A DNA stretch of 64,000 nt from an uncultured Schlesneria sp. (GCA_903899985.1 CAIULL010000070.1:62001-126000); one strand, 5' to 3'. Counted from the stretch's first letter, positions 35,966 to 45,323 are shown. A program made the numbers and translations. Notes: generated by a model from the letters alone, not told the origin.

Positions 35966-38900
35966 ATGTCGACCGCTCCGACAGGAATTCCGCCGCTGAT
36001 TGAACGCCAACTACTGGCCCTGGACAAGCAGATTCGTGATTCGGCGTTTATTCGCGGGTCGGGCCGTCTGGTGCTTTGGGTCTGTCTGTTTCTGGTCGGC
36101 GGCTTTTTTCTCGACGCGTTTCTCGGTCTTAACGGAACCGTTCGCGGATGCCTGCTTGGTACCTGGATCGTTCTCGCCCTGTGGCTGCTATGGCGAGGGG
36201 TGATCCGCCCGGCAATCGCGCCGGTGTCCTTTTCTGCTTTGGCCGCTTTGGTCGAACAACAGTTTCCCGAGTTACGCGAGCGTTTGACCTCGCTCGTTGA
36301 GTTGCGCGGGAATGAGGGGGCCGAATTAGCGCCGGGTGCATCGAAATTGATGCAAGATTTGCTTGCACGTCAAACCGTGAAAGCATTGGACCAGTTTTCT
36401 GTCGATCAAGTCGGTTCTCAGTACGGTCCATTACGGGCGGTGCTCGCGGGAGCGTTTTCGGTCCTGCTTCTGATCGCACCGTTTGCCTGGAATTCTGACG
36501 GCTATGGTCTTTTGTGGAGTCGGTTTTTTGTTCCCTGGGGTAACTACGCGTGGGGTTCGAATCTGGATTTGAAAGTCGTTGAGGGGGATCAGGTGGTTGC
36601 CCGTGGCACAGACGTGCCAGTTCATGTGGTACTGACCGATCGACGCCGTCACCGTGAAATCGATCGAAACAACGTCAAGTCTCTCTGGTTGAACTGGCAT
36701 GACGCAACAAATGCCTCAGACCGCCGCAGGCTTGAGTGGGATGCGGAAAGCGAATCATTCACGACGACACTACCCCATGTTTTGCAAACGGTGACATTCC
36801 ATGTGACGACGGACGGGGCGAGTTCTGGTACGCACCGGATCGATGTGGCTGACCCTCCGGTTGTGACTCAGTTCAAGCTTGAGATTGAACCGGCCGCGTA
36901 TACCGGACTGCCAGCCAAAATACTGACCGGAGTCCCCGGTGAAGTCCACGTTACGGAATTCAGTCGAATTCAATTGCAGGTGGAATTCAACGAGCCGGTT
37001 ATCGAAGCCGAACTGCGGTGGCCGGCTGAATCTCAGGAACAGGTGAATTTGCCTGCCAGGTCAGATCCGAAATCAGTCCAGAAAGTCGCCATCGAGAAAG
37101 CCATACCGATCGAACTGTCCGCAGACCGTCGCTTGGGAATTTTGAATGTCACAGCAAATCTGACGGGACCGTTTGCGGTGCGAGTCAAGAATTCGTTTGG
37201 ACTTCGAAATAACGATCCGTCTCGGTTGTTAATCGTCAAGCCCGATCTCCCGCCGGAAATCAAACTGACCGGCTCCGAAGAACCGGTACTGGCCCGTCCT
37301 GACGACATCGTTGAACAGTCGATCGAGGTGGCAGATGATTTTGGGCTGACCGCGGTGGAGTTGCATGCCGAGTCCTCAACCGGAATGAAGCACGTTGAAC
37401 AGCTGACCGTTGAGCAATTACGTGAGTCGCATGTTTCTCACACGTTCTCGCTGGACCTCGCTCCATTTGCGTTAAAGGGGGGCCAGGTCGTGACGTATCG
37501 AGTGCGTGCCGTCGATAATTGTCCTCAGCCCGTTCCTCATGAGGTTTGGACGTCTCCACGGACGTTGATGATCAATACCAGCCTGAAGCAGCTTCCCGAC
37601 CAGGAACTGGCGGCAGAAGAAAAGAGCCTGGAACAGGAATTGACCAGCCTGAGAACGGAGCTGAATGAATCAAAAGAGGCCCTGGCGAAACTTCATCAGC
37701 AAACCGAACAAGAATCGCTGAACAAGAAACCAGAAACCGACAAAACCGAGCGATTGATCGCGCTGCAAGAAGCGCAAGACAAGCTGATCGAACGGTTGCA
37801 ACAGCTAAGCGATCGCCTGGCTGAGCGTCGCATGACAAAAGATCTGGCACCGCTGGCGGATCGGATCGCCACGGAAGACCTGCAGGTTGCTCAGGACCGG
37901 CTGGATCAGGCGAAGAATCAGGCTGCGCGTGACCAGCTGGAACCAATTTCCCAGGCGATCGACCGGACGGCAGCCGCTGATCGGCAGTTGCAACAGTTGG
38001 AACGTCATCTCAACGAACTTAACAAATTAGAGCAGGACCTCGTCGAATTGACTCGCGTGGCCCAACGTGCCGAGCGGCTTGCTGAGCAGTTGGAAAAGTT
38101 CGAAGCGGAACAGCAGGCTGTTGCAGATCAAGGAGCTCGACAGGCGGAACAGAAGCAGGCCGAAAGAGACGGACAGACCCCTGGTTCTCAGGATCAACAG
38201 GCGTCTGTGAATAAAAAAAATCCTGAAGCAGATTCGCAGGGAACGCGATCACAGCAAACTGAAAATGAAAAGGTCTCAAAACCAAATCAGGAACCCGCAG
38301 ACAATGCGAAGACAGATCCGGCCGCAGCAGAGGCTCTTCAAAAGCTCAAGGACGAAGGGCAGAAGCTGACGGATCAGATGAATGAACTGTTGAAGAAGCA
38401 TCCCGAGCTTTTAGAAGCCGCTCGCCGAGAGCAACAGGATCAGCTTAATCGACTTGCAGATCAGGCGCGTCAGCTCGCGGTGCCGCAGGAGCGACTTGCA
38501 GAGGCATTAAAGCAAGAAGCCGAGAACGCACCTGCCGTTGCTTCGCGACCAGAAAACGAAGTCACGCCCAGTGCCGACGAGACGAACAAGGCGGCCGATA
38601 GGATGGCTGAGACTCAGCCGGGAACTACGCCACAACAGACTGCTGTTCAGAATGCGGACTCGAGAAAACCAGACACAGGTAATGCCGATTCTTCAAAAGT
38701 AGACCCATCGAAAACCGATGCACCGCAGCCGGCGAAATCGGATATGCCGAAGTCTGAAGGGGAAGCCAAGGACGGGTCGAAGTCCGACTCAAAGGATCGC
38801 AATTCCTCGCAGGCGGACGAATCGCAATCGGATGCACAAAAACCAGCGAATGCAGCCGCAATGAAAGCCGATGCTTCGAAGGCAGATGCATCGAAGCCAG

Positions 38901-41900
38901 ACGAGCAGAATGCAGACGGGGCAAAGCCCGACGCGAAGAATGGTAGTCCCTCGAAAACGGATCCCTCTCAGCCGGACTCTGAAAAGCCTGCAACCGCTGA
39001 CATGGCGAAAAAAGAGCCATCGAAACCTGATGGTCAGAATGCGGAGACATCGAAGCCCGATTCGAAGAACAGCAATCCTGGGAAGTCAGATGCACCGCCA
39101 GCTGAGACACAAAAACCAGCGAACGCTGCCGCAATGAAATCTGATGCTTCGAAGCCTGACGAGCAGAATGCGGATGGGGCCAAGCTCGACGCGAAGAATG
39201 GTAATCCCGCGAAGACAGATCCCTCGCAATCGGACTCTGAAAAGCCTGCAACCGCTGACATTGCGAAAAAAGAGCCATCGAAACCTGATGCACAGAATGC
39301 GGAGACGTCGAAGTCTGATTCGAAGAACAGCAATCCTGGGAAGTCAGATGCATCGCCATCTGAGACACAAAAACCAGCGAGCGCGGCCGCAATGAAAGCC
39401 GACGCATCGAAGGCCGATGCATCGAAGCCTGACGAGCAGAATGCAAACGGGGCCAAGCCCGACGCGAATAATGGTAATCCCTCGAAAACAGATCCCTCTC
39501 AATCGGACTCTCAAAAGCCTGCAACCGCGGACATGGCGAAAAAAGAGCCATCGAAACCTGATGGACAGAATGCGGAGACGTCGAAGCCCGATTCGAAGAA
39601 CAGCAATCCTGGGAAGTCAGATGCATCGCCATCTGAGACACAAAAACCAGCGAGCGCAGCCGCAATGAAAGCCGATGCATCGAAGCCAGACGAGCAGAAT
39701 GCAAACGGGGCAAAGCCCGACGCGAAGAATGGTAATCCGTCGAAAACAGATCCCTCACAACCGGACTCTGAAAAGCCGGCAACCGCTGACATGGCGAAAA
39801 AAGAGCCATCGAAACCTGATGGACAGAATGCGGAGACATCGAAACCTGATTCGAAGAACGGAAATTCTGTGAAGGCGGATGCATCGTCATCGGATCAGCA
39901 AAAACCAGCGAACGCTCCCCCAACGAAAGCCGATGCATCGAAGCCTGGCGAACAAAATCCGGATGGGGCAAAGCCAGACGCCAAGAACAGCAATCCATCG
40001 AATTCAAATGGATCGCAATCCGCAACGCAGAAACCAGCAACTGCTGGGATGCCAAAGCCCGATGCCGGAACGCCAGAAAATCCAAAATCAGGTGAGCCTC
40101 AAGCGGCGACACCTCAATCCGATAAACAGAATCCCCCTTCCGCTAAATCAGATGCATCACCGGCGGCCAATAAGCCGGCAAATTCTAAGGAATCCGATTC
40201 CCAGCCAAATCCTCAGGCGGCTGCGAATAGTCCGGCGAAGTCACCACAAAATGATCAAAAGGATCAAGCCGGGGCGAAACCATCACTGCAGCAACAGGGG
40301 GCTGCTGCGGCACAAAAGCAGGAACAAATTGCTCGTGAAGCGACTCAGCAAGCGGTGGAACTTGCCAAGGAAACAGGAGCGGATTCGCCGGCAACGAAAG
40401 CGGCTGCGGAGTTTGCACGGAAAGCCGATGCCGCAAAACAGCAAGCTCAAGCAGGCCAGTTAGCTCAGGCCGCGAAAGAGGCCCGTGAAGCGCAAAAAGC
40501 ATCGGAAGATGCGAGCAAGCAATTGAATCCGGAAGGCCGGTCGACCTCGCCTCAATCGAAGAAGGCTCAACAACTTTCCGAACAACAGCGTGACTCGGCC
40601 AAACAGTTGGAAGAACTTTCGAAGTCGTCAGACGCGGCACGCGGTGCCCAGGTACAGGGACAACGTCAGCTTGCGGAAGCGACAAAAAAACTGGCAGAAC
40701 AACTCGATCAGACTTCGCAAACATTGAAATCCAAGCCACTCAATTCACCTCAATCAGCAGAAGCGGGTGAACGAGCAAAGAAGTCGGCTGAGCAGGCACA
40801 GCAGGCGATGAAGCAGTCGGCACAATGCAATTCACAACAGGATGCGCAAAAGTCGGCACAAGCGGCCGCTGATGCCGCTGAGAAACTTAAGCAAGCCGCC
40901 AATGAAGTGAAGCCAACACCTCCGCAATCACCCAAGGCGACTCCAGTTCCGAAAAAGGTGGGGTCACAAGTTGCGCAGGCAACAAAACAAATTCAGGAGG
41001 CTCAACAGAAACTCGGACAGTGCAACTGTCAGAATCCAAGCGCGTCGAGTTCAGGTTCCAAATCGGGATCGAGTTCTTCATCAAATCCGAACGCGAGCTC
41101 GCAGAGCCAAACACCACAAGACGAGAAACCGCCCGGAAAACCCAAATCGGGTGGTAAGGGAGTCGGTCCGAGTGGCGAGGGAGGGAAAAAGCTGGGCGAG
41201 GCTCCGCCGGCTGAAAAACCGCCTGCAAAATCTCCATCAGACAGTAAGCCGCCGGGTCAGAGCAGTCAGGAAGGGAAGAAGCCGAGTCCGTCCCAACAGG
41301 ATGGAAAGCAGCCTGGAAAATCTCCGTCCGACAGCAAGCCGTCGGGTCAGAGCAGTCAGGAAGGGAAACAGCCGAGTCCTTCCCAGCAGGATGGGAAGCA
41401 GCCCGGAAAATCTCCGTCCGACAGCAAGCCGCCGGGGCAGAGCGGTCAGGAAGGGAAGCAGCCGAGTCCGTCCCAGCAGGATGGGAAGCAGCCTGGAAAA
41501 TCTCCGTCGGACAGCAAGCCGTCGGGGCAGAGCAGTCAGGAAGGGAAACAACCGAGTCCGTCCCAGCAGGATGGGAAGCAACCTGGAAAATCTCCGTCCG
41601 ACAGCAAGCCGTCGGGGCAGAGCAGTCAGGAAGGGAAACAGCCGAGTCCTTCGCAGCAGGAGGGGAAAAAAGCTCAGCAGGACGGAAAGCAACAAGGTCA
41701 GGCGTCCAAGCCCGGAAAGCCTGATGGTTCGCCATCGGAAGGAGAATCGAACAGTAATCAGGTTGGAAATCAACAACAGCCGAAAAGTTCCGAGTTTGCC
41801 CAGGCGGCTCAACAATTCCGTGATGTGGCGGCGATGCTAAGGCAGACACGCGGTGAACCAAAAGAGAATTTAGCAGCACGCGAACCGATGAAATCGCAAA

Positions 41901-42160
41901 AGCCTGGAAAGCCGATGCCGGGTGAGCCTCAGCAGAATTCTGAGCCGGGAGAAAGCGGAGCGAATGCGCAGGGAACCACGGCGACTCCTGATCTCAGTCA
42001 TCTCGATCTCGAGCTTCAGCAGCAGGCCCGCCAAAACTGGGGTCGGTTGCCAGGGCAACTTCGTACGGAAATCCTGCAAGGGGCGGGAAAGAAGTCGCAT
42101 CCGGAATATACTCAGCGGATCAAGTCGTACTTCGACGAAATTACAAAACCTGCCAAGTGA
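35966..42160 (+). CDS. 2064-residue DUF4175-like membrane protein with coiled coils and tandem repeats
   Basis: Start ATG at 35966 with AGGAGG five bases upstream; an open TTG at 35942 is ignored. Two membrane helices at about residues 33-80 and one at 158-176 are followed by beta-sandwich-like segments (PPEIKLTGSEEPVLARPDD and neighbours). A long coiled coil spans about 540-840 (LEQELTSLRTELNESKEALAKLHQQTEQ and on). Then come Lys/Ser/Asp/Pro/Ala-rich repeats of 86-91 residues (about 960-1370), more helical Gln/Ala-rich sequence, and five exact-period 30-residue repeats (about 1755-1905). The conserved C-terminus (NWGRLPGQLRTEILQ, YFDEITK) matches planctomycete proteins found with MoxR/BatA systems. 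Role: probably a long envelope tether (inference). It is followed at 21 bases by a prenyltransferase-repeat protein. Confidence 0.85.
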   Translation: MSTAPTGIPPLIERQLLALDKQIRDSAFIRGSGRLVLWVCLFLVGGFFLDAFLGLNGTVRGCLLGTWIVLALWLLWRGVIRPAIAPVSFSALAALVEQQFPELRERLTSLVELRGNEGAELAPGASKLMQDLLARQTVKALDQFSVDQVGSQYGPLRAVLAGAFSVLLLIAPFAWNSDGYGLLWSRFFVPWGNYAWGSNLDLKVVEGDQVVARGTDVPVHVVLTDRRRHREIDRNNVKSLWLNWHDATNASDRRRLEWDAESESFTTTLPHVLQTVTFHVTTDGASSGTHRIDVADPPVVTQFKLEIEPAAYTGLPAKILTGVPGEVHVTEFSRIQLQVEFNEPVIEAELRWPAESQEQVNLPARSDPKSVQKVAIEKAIPIELSADRRLGILNVTANLTGPFAVRVKNSFGLRNNDPSRLLIVKPDLPPEIKLTGSEEPVLARPDDIVEQSIEVADDFGLTAVELHAESSTGMKHVEQLTVEQLRESHVSHTFSLDLAPFALKGGQVVTYRVRAVDNCPQPVPHEVWTSPRTLMINTSLKQLPDQELAAEEKSLEQELTSLRTELNESKEALAKLHQQTEQESLNKKPETDKTERLIALQEAQDKLIERLQQLSDRLAERRMTKDLAPLADRIATEDLQVAQDRLDQAKNQAARDQLEPISQAIDRTAAADRQLQQLERHLNELNKLEQDLVELTRVAQRAERLAEQLEKFEAEQQAVADQGARQAEQKQAERDGQTPGSQDQQASVNKKNPEADSQGTRSQQTENEKVSKPNQEPADNAKTDPAAAEALQKLKDEGQKLTDQMNELLKKHPELLEAARREQQDQLNRLADQARQLAVPQERLAEALKQEAENAPAVASRPENEVTPSADETNKAADRMAETQPGTTPQQTAVQNADSRKPDTGNADSSKVDPSKTDAPQPAKSDMPKSEGEAKDGSKSDSKDRNSSQADESQSDAQKPANAAAMKADASKADASKPDEQNADGAKPDAKNGSPSKTDPSQPDSEKPATADMAKKEPSKPDGQNAETSKPDSKNSNPGKSDAPPAETQKPANAAAMKSDASKPDEQNADGAKLDAKNGNPAKTDPSQSDSEKPATADIAKKEPSKPDAQNAETSKSDSKNSNPGKSDASPSETQKPASAAAMKADASKADASKPDEQNANGAKPDANNGNPSKTDPSQSDSQKPATADMAKKEPSKPDGQNAETSKPDSKNSNPGKSDASPSETQKPASAAAMKADASKPDEQNANGAKPDAKNGNPSKTDPSQPDSEKPATADMAKKEPSKPDGQNAETSKPDSKNGNSVKADASSSDQQKPANAPPTKADASKPGEQNPDGAKPDAKNSNPSNSNGSQSATQKPATAGMPKPDAGTPENPKSGEPQAATPQSDKQNPPSAKSDASPAANKPANSKESDSQPNPQAAANSPAKSPQNDQKDQAGAKPSLQQQGAAAAQKQEQIAREATQQAVELAKETGADSPATKAAAEFARKADAAKQQAQAGQLAQAAKEAREAQKASEDASKQLNPEGRSTSPQSKKAQQLSEQQRDSAKQLEELSKSSDAARGAQVQGQRQLAEATKKLAEQLDQTSQTLKSKPLNSPQSAEAGERAKKSAEQAQQAMKQSAQCNSQQDAQKSAQAAADAAEKLKQAANEVKPTPPQSPKATPVPKKVGSQVAQATKQIQEAQQKLGQCNCQNPSASSSGSKSGSSSSSNPNASSQSQTPQDEKPPGKPKSGGKGVGPSGEGGKKLGEAPPAEKPPAKSPSDSKPPGQSSQEGKKPSPSQQDGKQPGKSPSDSKPSGQSSQEGKQPSPSQQDGKQPGKSPSDSKPPGQSGQEGKQPSPSQQDGKQPGKSPSDSKPSGQSSQEGKQPSPSQQDGKQPGKSPSDSKPSGQSSQEGKQPSPSQQEGKKAQQDGKQQGQASKPGKPDGSPSEGESNSNQVGNQQQPKSSEFAQAAQQFRDVAAMLRQTRGEPKENLAAREPMKSQKPGKPMPGEPQQNSEPGESGANAQGTTATPDLSHLDLELQQQARQNWGRLPGQLRTEILQGAGKKSHPEYTQRIKSYFDEITKPAK
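38860..39880 (+). repeat. Coding tandem repeats of 258-273 bp
   Basis: Four units are marked by GCGAA(G/T)AATGGTA at about 38934, 39191, 39464 and 39722, giving steps of roughly 257, 273 and 258 bases. The longer unit carries five extra codons (ASKAD repeated). All are in frame inside the 2064-residue protein. High similarity between units suggests recent copy-number change. Confidence 0.8.
41228..41670 (+). repeat. Five coding tandem repeats of exactly 90 bp
   Basis: Units begin at about 41228, 41318, 41408, 41498 and 41588, each encoding KSPSDSKPxGQSxQEGKxP and SPSQQDGKQPG. The period is 30 residues and third-position differences are few. Confidence 0.85.
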
Positions 42161-42181
42161 GTGGAAAGGACGAGACCACTG

Positions 42182-43204
42182 ATGTCGAAAATCGTTCTGA
42201 TCCTCACCGTGACGATCGCGATTGTTCTTCCACGAAACCTCTGTTTTGCAATCGATGATCAGGTGGTCGACAACGCGGTCGTGAATGCTTTGCGAATACT
42301 TTCCCGGCTACAGAATCCGAATGGAAGCTGGAGCATCGAAATCACTGGTGAATCCACGGCGGCGACATCGCTGGCGGTGATGTCGTTTCTGGCAGCGGGC
42401 CATGTGCCTGGAGAAGGCCCTTATGGCGCGGCGATTGAGCGTGGCATCAACTACGTGGTCGATCATCAGGAAGCAAACGGAATGATTGTGGACCGTCGCG
42501 GACACGGACCGATGTACGATCACGGGATCAGTACGCTGATGTTGGCCGAGGTGTCGGGGATGACCTCCAAAACTCAATCCGCCAGGGTGCGAAAGGTGCT
42601 GGAAAACGGGGTGAAGTTGATTCTGAAAGCCCAACAGGTTCGAAAGGGACGAAACGACGCGGGTGGCTGGCGATACCAGTTGAACAGCCCTGATAGTGAT
42701 TTAAGCGTAACAGGTTGGCAATTGCTGGCTCTGCGAGCGGCAAAAGATATCGGTTGTGATGTCCCGATTGAGCGGATTGATTACGCCGTCAGTTATGTCA
42801 AAAGATGTTCAAGCGGACGTGGTTTTGCGTATCAACCGATGGGTGGACCGACTTCGACGCTGACGGCGGCGGGGATCCTTTGCCTTCAAGTGTGCGACCA
42901 CCTGGACGACAATGAAGTTCATTCGGGGATTCAATTCCTGCAGCGTCAACCCCTTCGTTACGACGACGGCTGGTACTTCTATGGAGCCTACTATCACGCG
43001 ATCAGCGCCTATAAATTTGGTGGACCTGACTGGGAACGGACCAAGGCGATTCTGTTTGAACAGCTAGTGGCAAACCAGCAACCGGTCGGAGGCTGGAAGG
43101 CGATGAACGGCAACGAACGACCACAGGGCCAGGTCTATTCAACCAGCCTCGGAGTTCTCGCTCTGACAGTCGAATATGGATATCTACCGATTTATCAGCG
43201 GTAA
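42182..43204 (+). CDS. Exported prenyltransferase/squalene-oxidase-repeat protein
   Basis: 340 residues from the ATG at 42182. An open GTG at 42161 directly abuts the upstream stop and would spoil the clear signal peptide (KIVLILTVTIAIVLPRNLCFA). The mature part shows repeats of the alpha6/alpha6 barrel: NPNGSWSIE, GGWRYQLNSPDSDLSVTGWQ, and GGWKAMNG near the end. The DxDD of squalene-hopene cyclases is not seen, so cyclase activity is unlikely; such exported planctomycete proteins may bind hydrophobic or peptide partners. It is 21 bases downstream of the 2064-residue protein and surely cotranscribed. Confidence 0.8.
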   Translation: MSKIVLILTVTIAIVLPRNLCFAIDDQVVDNAVVNALRILSRLQNPNGSWSIEITGESTAATSLAVMSFLAAGHVPGEGPYGAAIERGINYVVDHQEANGMIVDRRGHGPMYDHGISTLMLAEVSGMTSKTQSARVRKVLENGVKLILKAQQVRKGRNDAGGWRYQLNSPDSDLSVTGWQLLALRAAKDIGCDVPIERIDYAVSYVKRCSSGRGFAYQPMGGPTSTLTAAGILCLQVCDHLDDNEVHSGIQFLQRQPLRYDDGWYFYGAYYHAISAYKFGGPDWERTKAILFEQLVANQQPVGGWKAMNGNERPQGQVYSTSLGVLALTVEYGYLPIYQR

Positions 43205-43266
43205 TGAATTATTCGGATTGCAACGCAAGCCAAATTCCACAAAATCGACTGCAATTTGACGAAGCC

Positions 43267-43287
43267 CCACCGCCCCCGTGGCGGTGG
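43267..43287. terminator. GC-rich hairpin after the prenyltransferase-repeat gene
   Basis: CCACCGCC (43267-43274) pairs with GGCGGTGG (43280-43287) around CCCGT. It lies 63 bases after the stop and before the convergent mobA gene. Confidence 0.5.
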
Positions 43288-43467
43288 TTAACGGGCCTTT
43301 GCACCAGCACAAGACCCCATTCACCGATACGATGAATGCAAATTCAGAGACGAGAAAACGAAGAAAAAAAGATTGGAACACTAATCAGCACTCATCTTCG
43401 CTAATCAGAAAATTCAAAATTCCTTCCGACTCTTATTCGTGCGATTCGTAAAATTCGTGGTCAAAAC

Positions 43468-44124
43468 TCACTTGGTTTTATCTCTGTGCATCAGTGGCTG
43501 AAATTTCTTCGCATCTTCCGAGAAACCTGCCACCGCCAATGCTTTTAGGTAATCTTCTGGATGATTCAGGTTTTCGAGAGTCGCCAGCTCAGGATCGACC
43601 GATCGCAACTCATCGACCAGGACTTCTCGCGTGTTGACTTCGTCAAACAGAAATCGGGGACGCAATCGGTCGGCTCCAAGTAGTTTCTGTACGTGCTCGA
43701 GAACCGACGTTCGATAAACGGCGGCGAGCGGGTGATGATGCTGGCCATCACGCGGCACCGCAATGTCGTGGTCTCCGATCAGTTCAAACATTCGCACGAT
43801 AAAAGCGGGGAGGAGCAGTGGCACGTCGCAACTGGTGACGTATACGGCGTCGACGTTTGTTTTGGTCATCCGTAGTCCAGCCGCCAAACCTTCCAGCGGG
43901 CCCCGATCCTGACGTTCGTCGTGCGCAACGATGATCTCATGGGGAATTTCAGGCAATTGCTGACCGGGCGCGGCGACAACGACAATCTTATCGGAAGAGA
44001 CGATCTGGCTGACCAGGCGAATGACTCGCTGCAGCATCAACTCGGGGCCGAACGGCAGCGTCGCTTTGTCGCGTCCCATGCGACTCGATTTGCCGCCACA
44101 GAGAATAATCGCTCCTTTTTCCAT
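43468..44124 (-). CDS. mobA: Molybdenum cofactor guanylyltransferase
   Basis: 218 residues from the ATG at 44124. The frame is open back to 44283, but the family begins at the nucleotide-binding motif ILCGGKSSRMGRDKA (residues 7-21), and the extra 53 codons run into a hairpin repeat. It transfers GMP from GTP to Mo-molybdopterin to make the guanine dinucleotide cofactor. The metal-binding segment VYVTSCDVPLL carries the expected aspartate, and PLAAVYRTSVLEHVQ is the substrate-side stretch. With the two MoeA-type genes at 48-52 kb it gives three late Moco genes within 9 kb. No molybdoenzyme is visible nearby. Confidence 0.88.
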   Translation of the reverse strand: MEKGAIILCGGKSSRMGRDKATLPFGPELMLQRVIRLVSQIVSSDKIVVVAAPGQQLPEIPHEIIVAHDERQDRGPLEGLAAGLRMTKTNVDAVYVTSCDVPLLLPAFIVRMFELIGDHDIAVPRDGQHHHPLAAVYRTSVLEHVQKLLGADRLRPRFLFDEVNTREVLVDELRSVDPELATLENLNHPEDYLKALAVAGFSEDAKKFQPLMHRDKTK

Positions 44125-44280
44125 GTCATCATTTCGTATCAGGTGGTCGAAGTGTTCCCAATTGTGTGAAATCCGTTTGTGAGTTAGTGTGACAGACAAG
44201 ACGGAAAATGGAACAATCACACCCATACTTGTTCGAATGGTTTTAAATCGGTGCTTTGTCAGACAACTGAATGACTGTGC

Positions 44281-44311
44281 CACTGCATGACCGTCTTTCG
44301 GTCAAGCAGTG
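44281..44311 (+). repeat. CACTGCTTGACCG hairpin, copy 2
   Basis: CACTGCATGACCG (44281-44293) and CGGTCAAGCAGTG (44299-44311) pair with one mismatch around TCTTT, followed by CTTTTTG. It lies between divergent mobA and fhcC, so here it cannot be an ordinary terminator of either. See copies at 16041 and 50450. Confidence 0.7.
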
Positions 44312-44375
44312 CTTTTTGACTGGCCGAAGACACCAGACAGACAAACGACATCAAGAATTGAATAAGGATCGCACC

Positions 44376-45200
44376 GTGCTACGGCTCACCTATCGCGGCG
44401 AAACTGCTGTTCCTGTCGAGATTGAAGGGTTCACCCCTGACTGGGCCTGCGATAAGTCACTCGCCGAAATTGAACAATTTCTGATCTTTCACGGCAATCA
44501 AAAACTTCCGTTGGCCGAGATGTTCACGGTAACTGGGGACGCCAGCGACAAACGATTTGAGTTTGAGGGAAATCTGGCGGGCGTTCACTGGATCGGGGCG
44601 CACATGGCCTCGGGCGAAATCCACGTTCAAGGTTCCGTCGGACGTCACGTCGGCAGCGATCTGAATGGTGGCAAGATCGTGGTTGAGGGAAGCGCGAACG
44701 GCTGGGTCGGCGCCGAAATGCGACGTGGCGTGATCCATGTGAAAGGAAATGCCGGTCATCTGACCGGTGCCGCCTATCGTGGTTCCGTGAAAGGAATGAC
44801 GGGAGGGACAATCCTGGTCGATGGCAACGCCGGAAACGAAATCGGCCTGACGATGCGGCGAGGGATGATCGCGATCGGAGGAACGGCAGGGGACATGCTC
44901 GGTTTCAATATGATTGCCGGGACGATTCTGGTCTTTGGTGAGTGTGGTATCCGTCCCGGTGCGGGGATGCGTCGAGGGACCCTCGGTCTCTTCGGCCCCA
45001 ATCCACCGCCGTTATTGCCAAGCTTCCGGTACGGTTCGACGTATCGTCCCCAGGTCGTTCCATTGATGCTGCGAACCCTGGTCAATAAGGGTTTTCAAGT
45101 CGACGAATCGTTGTTCGAATCTGACTTTGACCTGTACCACGGTGACCTGGTCTCAGTCGGTCGCGGCGAGATTCTGTTCCGTCATGTGATGGCGACATAG
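44376..45200 (+). CDS. fhcC: Formylmethanofuran dehydrogenase subunit C-like protein (FhcC)
   Basis: 274 residues from the GTG at 44376, with AAGGA seven bases upstream; the longer frame from 44271 would run through a hairpin repeat. The body is the right-handed GXXGXXX beta-helix shared with the C-terminal domain of glutamate synthase: GEIHVQGSVGRHVGSDLNGG, GVIHVKGNAGHLTGA, GTILVDGNAGNEIG, GTILVFGECGIRPG. In methylotrophic bacteria and planctomycetes this subunit belongs to the formyltransferase/hydrolase complex that links formyl-H4MPT (methanofuran analogue) to formate. The partners FhcA, FhcB and FhcD are not in the window. It is divergent from mobA. Confidence 0.85.
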   Translation: MLRLTYRGETAVPVEIEGFTPDWACDKSLAEIEQFLIFHGNQKLPLAEMFTVTGDASDKRFEFEGNLAGVHWIGAHMASGEIHVQGSVGRHVGSDLNGGKIVVEGSANGWVGAEMRRGVIHVKGNAGHLTGAAYRGSVKGMTGGTILVDGNAGNEIGLTMRRGMIAIGGTAGDMLGFNMIAGTILVFGECGIRPGAGMRRGTLGLFGPNPPPLLPSFRYGSTYRPQVVPLMLRTLVNKGFQVDESLFESDFDLYHGDLVSVGRGEILFRHVMAT

Positions 45201-45209
45201 AAAGAGGGG

Positions 45210-45323
45210 TTGGACACCCGACCCCAGAACAGCCAGCTCACAGCCAAGTTTGGTTGATATTATTTGCCCGAATCGGCGGCTTCCAGCCGCCGATTCAAAA
45301 AGGCATGGAGGCTGGAAGCCGCC
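45210..45323. repeat. Cluster of dispersed palindromes after fhcC
   Basis: 45214-45233 is an inverted copy of 1486-1505 (19 of 20). GAATCGGCGGCT (45270-45281) and AGCCGCCGATTC (45285-45296) form a perfect hairpin around TCC, like the one at 1366-1394. GGCTGGAAGCCGCC (45310-45323) is a further inverted copy of the same core. It lies between convergent fhcC and the FGE-like gene, so it may end both transcripts. Confidence 0.65.

Noticed and set aside
36540-36575. GGTTCGAATC word suggesting a tRNA T-arm
   Set aside because: Lies inside the DUF4175-like coding frame with no acceptor stem or anticodon arm around it.
38625-40112. 495-codon open frame on the minus strand inside the 2064-residue protein gene
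   Set aside because: It is the antisense of coding tandem repeats; its periodic peptide merely reflects the repeats and shows no domain logic.
40971-41840. 289-codon plus-strand and 192-codon minus-strand open frames over the 90-bp repeats
   Set aside because: Arg- and Leu-rich periodic products of repeat DNA in other frames; the main frame continues through with a conserved C-terminus.
44125-44283. 53-codon N-terminal extension of mobA
   Set aside because: The MobA fold starts at the ATG at 44124; the extension reads through a dispersed hairpin.
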